Shown here: positions 1-5,169 of the stretch, piece after piece
How the letters are laid out: each line of letters starts with the position of its first letter
Position numbering within the stretch: position 1 is the first letter of the stretch
Assembly: GCA_040754475.1 (NCBI GenBank)
Contig: JBFMCN010000093.1
Coordinates: 1 to 5,169 of the forward strand
DNA: 5,169 nt
Origin: JAJPHY01 sp040754475
Lineage (GTDB): Bacteria; Actinomycetota; UBA4738; HRBIN12
Reading direction: 5' to 3'
Position numbers and translations under genes: made by a program
Notes under the pieces: model-generated
What the model saw: the letters and a program-made list of their open reading frames with translations, nothing else
Databases searched by the model: none
What the model was told of the DNA's origin: nothing

Positions 1-878
1 AGGTCCCCGAGCCCGAGGCGACGGAAAGCCAGGTGCTCGTGGAGGTCCGAGCAGTCTCGCTCAACAGAGGGGAGTGCGCGGCACTCCGCAAGGCCGAGGA
101 CGGCTGGCGCCCCGGATGGGATCTGGCCGGCATCGTCGCTCGGGGGGCGGCCGACGGGAGTGGCCCCGGGGTGGGCGCGAGGGTGATGGGCTGGGTGCCC
201 GGTGGCTCCTGGGCGGAGCTCGCCGCCGTGAGAGGCGACCACGTCGCCGAGATCCCTGCCGAGCTGGATCTCGAAACGGCCTCCACGCTCCCGGTGGCGG
301 GACTGACAGCCAGAGGCCTCCTCAGGCTGGGCGGAGATCTTGTCGGCAAGCGCGTGGCCGTAACCGGCGGCGCCGGCGGCGTGGGAAGGTTCGCGATCCA
401 GCTCGCGGCGGCCGCAGGTGCTCATGTCACGGCCGTCGTCGGAAGGCCCGAGCGCGGGGAAGGGCTGAAGGACCTCGGGGCGAACGAGATCGAGGTTGGT
501 CTTGGAGCCGACGGCGAGCCGTTCGATCTGATCCTGGAATCGGCCGGCGGCGCTTCGCTCGTGGCCGCTATGGCCCGTGTCGCCCCCGAGGGGGTGGTCG
601 CGACGTTCGGCAACTCGTCCGACGCGCCAGCCACATTCGATCCGAGGACCTTCTACCGGAAGGGGTCCCCGACGATGCGCGGGTTCTTCGTCACGCACGA
701 GCTGCTCACCGGCCGCATCGGCTCGCACGAGCTGGCCGAGATCGCCGGCCTGGTCGCGGCCGGCGGCCTCGAGTCGAGGATCGACCGGCGCGCCAGCTGG
801 CGTGAGGCCTCCTCCGCCATCGGTGCCCTGCTTGGGCGCACGGTCGCCGGAAAGGCCGTCCTCACCATCGACTACTAG
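1..878 (+). CDS. Medium-chain dehydrogenase/reductase, NADPH:quinone oxidoreductase-like, 5'-truncated
   Basis: Probable cytosolic NAD(P)H-dependent oxidoreductase of the zinc-independent quinone oxidoreductase branch of the MDR superfamily; the substrate cannot be told. The first complete codon is at 3 and 291 residues are visible, so about 20-30 N-terminal residues lie before the window (family usually 310-330). The frame is already open and family-like from codon 3 (VPEPEATESQ leading into VLVEVRAVSLNRGE), so the GTG at 33 is an internal Val and not the start. From the first visible residue, the GroES-like fold carries GWDLAG at about 38-43, followed by the helix TASTLPVAGLTARG near 92-105. 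The Rossmann dinucleotide loop is TGGAGGVG at 121-128. A GGxxLVAAMARVAPEGVVATFGN-like stretch, typical of the family, follows near 182-204. I see neither the four-Cys structural zinc loop nor the Cys/His catalytic zinc ligands of true alcohol dehydrogenases. It ends in TAG and is convergent with the malic enzyme gene; no functional link is evident. Confidence 0.9.
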   Translation, partial: VPEPEATESQVLVEVRAVSLNRGECAALRKAEDGWRPGWDLAGIVARGAADGSGPGVGARVMGWVPGGSWAELAAVRGDHVAEIPAELDLETASTLPVAGLTARGLLRLGGDLVGKRVAVTGGAGGVGRFAIQLAAAAGAHVTAVVGRPERGEGLKDLGANEIEVGLGADGEPFDLILESAGGASLVAAMARVAPEGVVATFGNSSDAPATFDPRTFYRKGSPTMRGFFVTHELLTGRIGSHELAEIAGLVAAGGLESRIDRRASWREASSAIGALLGRTVAGKAVLTIDY

Positions 879-939
879 CTCCGGGCGGCACCCACGCCTG
901 CGAACACGGAGGGCTTGACGTACGGGAGACGAGCGTCGC
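879..939. other. Convergent intergenic gap, no clear terminator
   Basis: This 61-base stretch separates the stop of the + strand oxidoreductase from the stop of the minus-strand malic enzyme. Both transcripts must end here or run into each other. I looked for a GC-rich stem followed by a T-run on either strand and found only a short 4-base stem (GAGC-GAC-GCTC on the minus strand, 941-931) with no T-tract. Termination may be Rho-dependent or lie inside the opposing gene; the sequence does not decide. Confidence 0.5.
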
Positions 940-2694
940 TCAGCCGGCGGGTGGGTCGCAGGCAGGTCGGTACGGTACGTACTCCGGCTCCCACATCATC
1001 GCGTCGATCGCGGCCTCGACGCCCGGCTCCGAGTACGCGCGACCGGCGCCGCTGTCGCGAGAGTGGCGGACGATCCTTGCGGCGATCTCCCGCGACACCT
1101 TCCGCAGCTCGGACTGGTGCGGGTAGAGAGCTCCCTGCTCCAGGCGCTCGGGTGACACCATGTCGGCGCAGGCCTCCGCGGCGATGAGGAACACCTCTTC
1201 GGAGACTTCTCGTGTCTCCGCGACCATGATCCCTAGGCCGATTCCGGGGAACACGAAGGCGTTGTTCGCCTGACCGATCAGGTGGGCGCGGCCACCAACC
1301 TCGACGGGATCGAAGGGGCTCCCGGTCGCGACGATCGCCCGACCCTCGGTCCAGGCCATCAGGTCCACCGGCCGGGCCTCCACCTTCGAGCCGGGGTTCG
1401 ACAGCGCGAAGACAACCGGCCTCTTCGCGTGCCTGGCCATCTCCCTGATGGCGCCCTCGCTGAAGCTGCTCGGCACCCCGCTCGCGCCGACCAGCATCGT
1501 GGGCTTGACCTGCCGGATCACGGTCTCGAGATGGAAGCGCTCCCCGTTCGTGAATCCGAAGTGCTCCATCTCCTTCGGACCGAGCGCGAACTCACGTTTG
1601 TCGTCGTCGAGGGGGGTGCGGCCCAGGAACGTCAGGCCGTTCGAGTCGAGCTGGACGATGGCTCGGCGGATGTCCTCATCGAGCACGCCTTCCCGCGCCA
1701 TGGCGACCTTCACAAGACGGGCGACCCCGATACCGGCGGCGCCGGCCCCGAAGAACACGATCCGCTGGGCACCCAGGGGCTCGTCGAGGATCCGCAGGGC
1801 GGCGAAGATCCCGGCAAGCACGACGGCCGCCGTCCCCTGGATGTCGTCGTTGAAGCTCGTGATGCGCTTGTGGTAGCGATCGAGCAGGCGGATGGCGTTG
1901 TGTTGCTTGAAGTCCTCCCACTGCAGCAGAGCATGGGGGAAGGCCTCGATCACGCCCTCGATGAACGCCTCGATGAACTCGTCGTAGCGCTCGCCGCGGA
2001 GCCGCGGAGACCTGTATCCGAAGTAGTAGGGGTCCTCAAGAAGCTGGTTGTTGTCAGTCCCGACGTCTAGCGACACTGGCAAGGTGAGGGCCGGGTAGAT
2101 CCCCGCGCCGGCCGTGTATAGGGCGAGCTTCCCTATGGGGATTCCCATCCCTCCGGCGCCCTGGTCGCCGAGGCCGAGGATCCGCTCGTTGTCTGTGGCA
2201 ACGATGAGGCGGACCTCCTCGTGCCGGGCGTTCCGGAGCAGCTCGGGTATGCGGTCGATGTCGTCGGGGGTGAGCCAAAGCCCCCGGGGACGCCGGAGGA
2301 TGTGGCTGTACTCCTGGCAGGCGCGTCCGACCACCGGCGTGTAGACGATCGGCAGGAACTCCTCGAGGTTGTCGACGAGCAGCCGGTAGAAGAGGGTCTC
2401 GTTCCGGTCCTGAAGGGCGGCGAGGCCGATGAACTGCTCGAGAGGCTCACCCTTCCGCCGAATCTTCTCAAGCTCGATCTGCACCTGCTCTTGGATCGTC
2501 CGGATCCTCCAAGGCAGCAGGCCCCGGAGGTCGAACAGATCGCGTTCGAGCTCTGTGAACGCCGTGTCCTTGTTGAGGAGCGGATGCTCCAGCAGCTCGG
2601 CGCCGGTGTAGGGCACGATCGCAGGAGATCCCGAGCTAAGAGCTTCGATCCACTTGTGCTCGAGGGCTCGTTCCGCCTCCCGGGTCAAGGTCAT
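940..2694 (-). CDS. maeA: Malic enzyme, large type (malate dehydrogenase, oxaloacetate-decarboxylating)
   Basis: Cytosolic enzyme converting L-malate to pyruvate and CO2 while reducing NAD+ or NADP+. It has 584 residues, slightly longer than the usual 540-570 of the SfcA/MaeA-ME1/ME2 type. In order: catalytic Tyr in YTP (118-120); VATDNERILGLGDQG (165-179); catalytic Lys in GIPIGKLALYTAGAG (K189); metal ligands E260 and D261 in QWEDF and D284 in FNDDIQGTAA; Rossmann loop FFGAGAAGIG (314-323); FALSNPGSK (429-437); ATGSPFDPV (456-464); and GQANNAFVFPGIGLG (474-488). All expected catalytic residues are present. The ATG at 2694 is chosen because AAGGAGG (2711-2705) sits 10 bases upstream and homology starts there. 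Its ATG overlaps the pntB TGA by 4 bases. The residue after the second Rossmann strand's Asp is Ser (S351), as in several NADP enzymes, whereas human NAD-type ME2 has Lys. Cofactor is therefore undecided, and the symbol denotes family rather than proven NAD specificity. Confidence 0.96.
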   Translation of the reverse strand: MTLTREAERALEHKWIEALSSGSPAIVPYTGAELLEHPLLNKDTAFTELERDLFDLRGLLPWRIRTIQEQVQIELEKIRRKGEPLEQFIGLAALQDRNETLFYRLLVDNLEEFLPIVYTPVVGRACQEYSHILRRPRGLWLTPDDIDRIPELLRNARHEEVRLIVATDNERILGLGDQGAGGMGIPIGKLALYTAGAGIYPALTLPVSLDVGTDNNQLLEDPYYFGYRSPRLRGERYDEFIEAFIEGVIEAFPHALLQWEDFKQHNAIRLLDRYHKRITSFNDDIQGTAAVVLAGIFAALRILDEPLGAQRIVFFGAGAAGIGVARLVKVAMAREGVLDEDIRRAIVQLDSNGLTFLGRTPLDDDKREFALGPKEMEHFGFTNGERFHLETVIRQVKPTMLVGASGVPSSFSEGAIREMARHAKRPVVFALSNPGSKVEARPVDLMAWTEGRAIVATGSPFDPVEVGGRAHLIGQANNAFVFPGIGLGIMVAETREVSEEVFLIAAEACADMVSPERLEQGALYPHQSELRKVSREIAARIVRHSRDSGAGRAYSEPGVEAAIDAMMWEPEYVPYRPACDPPAG

Positions 2695-4106
2695 CGACTT
2701 ACTCCCTCCTTCGCCGGCATCCTGGAGAGCTCGTCGACGACCTCGCCCAGGATCGACTTCGCGTCGCCGAAGAGCATCTGCGTCTTCTCCAGGTAAAATA
2801 GCTCGTTGTCGATGCCCGCGAAGCCGGATCGCATCGAGCGCTTCACGACGATGACGGACTGAGCCTTGTCCACGTCGAGGATCGGCATGCCGTAGATCGG
2901 GCTGGCCGTGTCGGTCCGCGCGGCGGGGTTGACGACATCGTTGGCGCCGACGACCAGGACGACCTCGGCGAGCGGGAACTCTGGGTTGACCGCGTCGAGG
3001 TCGAAGAGCTGGTCGTATGGAACGTTCGCCTCGGCGAGCAGAACGTTCATGTGGCCCGGCATGCGTCCGGCGACCGGGTGGATCGCGAACTTGACCTGGA
3101 TCCCGCGCCTCATGAGGAGGTCGGAGAGTTCGCGCACCTTGTGCTGAGCCTGAGCGGCAGCCATCCCGTATCCGGGTACGACGATCACGAGGCGAGAGGC
3201 GTCCAGGATCATCGCCGTCTCCTCCGGTCCGACGCTTCGAACGGGGCGCTGCTCGACCTCCCCGGCGCGGGCCTCCTCGGCGCCGAAACCGCCGAAAAGG
3301 ACGTTTGCGAACGACCTGTTCATGGCCCGGCACATGATGATCGAGAGCAGCAAGCCGCTTGACCCGTCGAGAGCCCCGGCGATGATCAGGAGCTTGTTGT
3401 TGAGAACGAACCCCATCATGGCGGCGGACAGGCCAGCGTAGCTGTTCAGAAGCGAGATCACCGTGGGCATGTCGGCACCGCCGATTCGGATCACCAGCAT
3501 CACGCCGAACACGAGCGAGCCCAGGATGATGATTGGGAAGAACACGGTGCGGGAGGGGTCGGCGACGAGCAGGCCGACCATGACGAGGGCAGAGCCCAGG
3601 ATCGCGAGGTTCACGAGGTTCTGACCCTTGTAGACCCAGGGCCGGTCCCGCACGATCCCCTGCAGTTTCCCGGCGGCCATGAGGCTCCCCGTGAAGGTCA
3701 GGAAGCCGAGGACCACCTCGAGGCCCAGGGCGACCATGGTGGTCTTTTCGATGTCCGGCTTGTTCAGGTAGAACTCCGCAGTGCCCACCAGGCCGGCCGC
3801 GAGGGCGCCGAACGCGTGGGACAACGCCGTCCGCTGCGGGACTGCGGTCATCGGGACGAGCAGGCCAAGGGGAACGCCGAGCGCCGATCCCAGGACAAGC
3901 GCGATCGCGATCCACTGGAATTCGACGATGCGGGCGTTGAAGAGCGTGGCGACCAGGGCCGCCCCCATCCCGATCTCCCCCGCGAGGACGCCTCGACGCG
4001 CCGTGGTCGGGTGCGACAACCACTTGAGGGCGAGGATGAAGCAGGCCGCTGCGAGGAGGTAGATGAGCGTGATCGCCGCGTCGCGTCCGGAGATCGCGGC
4101 GATCAT
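2691..4106 (-). CDS. pntB: NAD(P)+ transhydrogenase beta subunit (membrane domain plus NADP(H)-binding dIII)
   Basis: Beta subunit of the proton-translocating transhydrogenase in the cytoplasmic membrane, which couples inward proton flow to NADH + NADP+ giving NAD+ + NADPH. It has 471 residues (E. coli PntB about 462). Residues about 10-265 are a run of hydrophobic helices (about nine in the family) with the conserved membrane His in LSHAFGAL (H97), matching the E. coli proton-path His91. The signature GGADMPTVISLLNSYAG (209-225) follows, then the helix ending IMCRAMNRSF (257-266). After a short variable linker (about 275-300), dIII (about 303-460) carries the NADP-binding loop GYGMAAAQAQH (312-322), HPVAGRMPGHMNVLLAEAN (343-361), GAND (387-390), GMPILDVDKA (406-415) and the 2'-phosphate-contacting KRSM (422-425). 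Nothing expected is missing. The ATG overlaps the pntAB TGA by 4 bases (ATGA), and its own TGA overlaps the malic enzyme ATG in the same way. Confidence 0.97.
   Translation of the reverse strand: MIAAISGRDAAITLIYLLAAACFILALKWLSHPTTARRGVLAGEIGMGAALVATLFNARIVEFQWIAIALVLGSALGVPLGLLVPMTAVPQRTALSHAFGALAAGLVGTAEFYLNKPDIEKTTMVALGLEVVLGFLTFTGSLMAAGKLQGIVRDRPWVYKGQNLVNLAILGSALVMVGLLVADPSRTVFFPIIILGSLVFGVMLVIRIGGADMPTVISLLNSYAGLSAAMMGFVLNNKLLIIAGALDGSSGLLLSIIMCRAMNRSFANVLFGGFGAEEARAGEVEQRPVRSVGPEETAMILDASRLVIVVPGYGMAAAQAQHKVRELSDLLMRRGIQVKFAIHPVAGRMPGHMNVLLAEANVPYDQLFDLDAVNPEFPLAEVVLVVGANDVVNPAARTDTASPIYGMPILDVDKAQSVIVVKRSMRSGFAGIDNELFYLEKTQMLFGDAKSILGEVVDELSRMPAKEGVSR
2705..2711 (-). promoter_or_regulatory. 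Shine-Dalgarno site of the malic enzyme gene
   Basis: The minus strand reads AAGGAGG (continuing GAG) from 2711 down, 10 bases before the ATG at 2694 and inside the last codons of pntB. It is a near-perfect match to the anti-SD and fixes the start, although the same frame stays open far upstream. With the ATGA stop/start overlap it suggests both independent initiation and re-initiation by ribosomes leaving pntB. Confidence 0.85.
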
Positions 4107-4417
4107 TGCGGCGTCACCCCCGGCTTCTTGGGTGCTTCACGTCTGCGGAACATCTTCAGCATCCGATCGGTGATCAGGAAGCCGCTCACGACGTTCGTCA
4201 TCGACGCAAACACGGCGACCGATCCGAGCATGGTGGTCATGCTTCCCTCACGCGCGCCTGCGAGGATCAGCGACCCGACCAGCGAGATCGCGGACAAGGC
4301 GTTCGTTAGGGACATCAGAGGCGTGTGGAGCAGACCCGGAACCCGCGTGATGACCTGATAGCCGATGAAGGACGCCAGGACGAATATGTAGAGGCTTACC
4401 TCAAGGTTCCTTGTCAT
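4103..4417 (-). CDS. pntAB: NAD(P)+ transhydrogenase alpha subunit 2 (small membrane subunit)
   Basis: Small integral membrane subunit of the split-type transhydrogenase, equivalent to the C-terminal membrane part of the single-chain E. coli PntA. It has 104 residues and three predicted helices at about 6-24, 36-54 and 61-83. The family signature VPGLLHTPLMSLTNALSAI lies at 26-44, and the protein ends in TDRMLKMF and a basic lysine/arginine-rich tail (83-98). The frame is open upstream to an ATG at 4462. I chose the ATG at 4417 because GGAGG (4428-4424) sits 6 bases before it, MTRNLEVSLYIFVLASFIGY matches typical family N-termini, and the 15 extra residues would be polar and overlap pntAA by 62 bases. 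With this start it overlaps the 3' end of pntAA by 17 bases, indicating coupled translation with the dI-bearing subunit. Confidence 0.95.
   Translation of the reverse strand: MTRNLEVSLYIFVLASFIGYQVITRVPGLLHTPLMSLTNALSAISLVGSLILAGAREGSMTTMLGSVAVFASMTNVVSGFLITDRMLKMFRRREAPKKPGVTPQ
4114..4121 (-). promoter_or_regulatory. Probable weak ribosome binding site of pntB
   Basis: The minus strand reads GGGGGTGA from 4121 down, ending 7 bases before the ATG at 4106. It pairs only partly with the anti-SD, so pntB probably depends mainly on re-initiation at the ATGA overlap with pntAB. Confidence 0.5.
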
Positions 4418-5169
4418 GCTGGACCTCCGCAGCGCTGGCTTCGTCGAGCGACTCGCGCACACGCTTGCTGACGATCTCCCCGGCGTACGCGACCAGGCAT
4501 CCCTTGATGATCTCGTCTTCGAGATCGAGCTCAGGCTTCCCGTCCCTCACGAGGTGCAGCAGGAAGGCCGTGACGTTCTTCGCGTACATGAGGCTGGCTT
4601 CGTGGGGGACGGTCGCTGCAAGGTTCGTGGGACCGAGGATCGTGATGCCGTTCTCGGTGACCACCCGGCGGTTCGGGCGGGTCAGCTCGCAGTTGCCCCC
4701 TCGTTCGGCGGCGGTGTCGATGACCACGGACCCGTGGGGCATGCCAGCCACGGCCTCCGCAGTGATGAGCACCGGCGCCATCTTGCCGGGTATCAGCGCG
4801 GTCGTGATGACGACATCGACGCCGGCGACGACCTGGGCCATGAGCTCCTGCTGGCGCCGGTAGAACTGGGGTCCGAGTTCTTTGGCGTAGCCCGCGTGAT
4901 CCTGCGCGTCCCCGGGTTCGAGCGGAAGGAGCACGGCACGTGCGCCGAGGCTCTCTATGTCTTCCTGCGCAGCAGCGCGCACGTCGTAGGCCTGCACCAC
5001 GGCGCCGAGGCGCCTGGCCGTTGCGATCGCCATGAGGCCCGAGACGCCAGCGCCGACGACGAAGATCTGGGCGGGCGGCACGGTGCCGGCGGCCGTCGTG
5101 AGCATCGGGAACATCTTGGGGAGCCGGTCGGCCGCCATGAGCACCGCCTTGTAGCCGACGACAGTTGCC
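4401..5169 (-). CDS. pntAA: NAD(P)+ transhydrogenase alpha subunit 1 (NAD(H)-binding dI), 5'-truncated
   Basis: Soluble NAD(H)-binding domain I of the transhydrogenase, docked on the cytoplasmic face of the PntAB/PntB membrane complex; it belongs to the alanine dehydrogenase/PNT family. About 255 C-terminal residues are visible of the usual 370-390. The frame runs through the window edge with good family sequence (ATVVGYKAVLMAAD), so the GTG at 5144 is an internal Val and the start lies beyond 5169. From the first visible residue: FPMLTTAAGTVPPA near 20-33, Rossmann loop GAGVSG (39-44), the Asp after the second strand in AYDVRAA (D62; acidic, as expected for NAD), the mobile-loop motif GYAKEL (93-98), TTALIPGK (122-129) and AAERGGNCE (153-161). 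The Arg-Gln-Asp loop that contacts nicotinamide in the Rhodospirillum rubrum enzyme would lie just upstream, outside the window. There is no C-terminal membrane segment, so this is the split form, continued by pntAB. Confidence 0.97.
   Translation of the reverse strand, partial: ATVVGYKAVLMAADRLPKMFPMLTTAAGTVPPAQIFVVGAGVSGLMAIATARRLGAVVQAYDVRAAAQEDIESLGARAVLLPLEPGDAQDHAGYAKELGPQFYRRQQELMAQVVAGVDVVITTALIPGKMAPVLITAEAVAGMPHGSVVIDTAAERGGNCELTRPNRRVVTENGITILGPTNLAATVPHEASLMYAKNVTAFLLHLVRDGKPELDLEDEIIKGCLVAYAGEIVSKRVRESLDEASAAEVQHDKEP
4424..4428 (-). promoter_or_regulatory. Shine-Dalgarno site of pntAB
   Basis: GGAGG on the minus strand (4428 down to 4424), 6 bases before the ATG at 4417 and inside the last codons of pntAA. 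It decides the start against the upstream in-frame ATG at 4462. Confidence 0.8.

Noticed and set aside
33..35. GTG as start codon of the oxidoreductase
   Set aside because: The same frame is open and family-like from position 3 (VPEPEATESQ before VLVEV), so the gene enters from outside the window.
931..941. GAGC-GAC-GCTC hairpin at the malic enzyme stop as a terminator
   Set aside because: Only a 4-base stem with a 3-base loop and no following T-run; too weak to call.
1282..2070. Plus-strand open frame of 262 codons antisense to the malic enzyme
   Set aside because: No recognisable family. Its frame mirrors the codon pattern of the malic enzyme, which accounts for every conserved motif on the minus strand.
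2221..2796. Plus-strand open frame of 191 codons spanning the pntB/malic enzyme junction
   Set aside because: Low-complexity, charged translation without domain features; a GC-bias shadow of two well-supported genes.
2794..2799. AT-rich TATTTT on the minus strand as a possible -10 box for the malic enzyme
   Set aside because: It encodes the conserved NELFYLEK stretch of PntB and no convincing -35 lies about 17 bases upstream.
3816..4358. Plus-strand open frame of 180 codons across pntAB and pntB
   Set aside because: Antisense to two certain membrane-protein genes; its Arg/Asp-rich translation is the usual antisense shadow.
5142..5144. GTG as start codon of pntAA
   Set aside because: The frame continues through the window edge with conserved dI sequence (GYKAVL), and the domain would otherwise lack its N-terminal third.

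Overview
The window is GC-rich (roughly 60-70% by eye) and densely coding. Strong Shine-Dalgarno sites and overlapping genes point to a bacterium. The split (three-chain) proton-pumping transhydrogenase, the quinone-oxidoreductase-like protein of a type common in actinomycetes, and the GC content fit Actinomycetota or a neighbouring high-GC phylum such as Chloroflexota. The sequence alone does not settle the phylum.

Layout: positions 1-878 (+ strand) carry the 3' part of a medium-chain dehydrogenase/reductase of the NADPH:quinone oxidoreductase type; its start lies before the window. A 61-base gap (879-939) separates it from a convergent minus-strand cluster that fills the rest. Read in its direction of transcription (from 5169 down to 940), the cluster is pntAA (start lies beyond the window), pntAB, pntB, and a large-type malic enzyme.

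The three pnt genes encode the NAD(P)+ transhydrogenase, a membrane enzyme that uses proton re-entry to drive hydride transfer from NADH to NADP+. pntAA supplies the NAD(H) domain dI, pntAB a short three-helix membrane piece, and pntB the remaining membrane domain plus the NADP(H) domain dIII. The malic enzyme (malate to pyruvate + CO2, reducing NAD(P)+) is the last gene. Its ATG overlaps the pntB stop as ATGA, as pntB's ATG overlaps the pntAB stop, and pntAB begins inside the end of pntAA. The four genes therefore look like one translationally coupled transcript. My inference is a redox module: malate oxidation yields pyruvate and reduced nicotinamide, and the transhydrogenase can turn NADH into NADPH for biosynthesis.

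I see no mobile element, CRISPR, RNA gene, riboswitch or phage signature, and no promoter I can support; the cluster's promoter must lie beyond 5169. The enzymes belong to known families. The most notable point is the tight coupling of a malic enzyme to the transhydrogenase operon, not a new kind of system.
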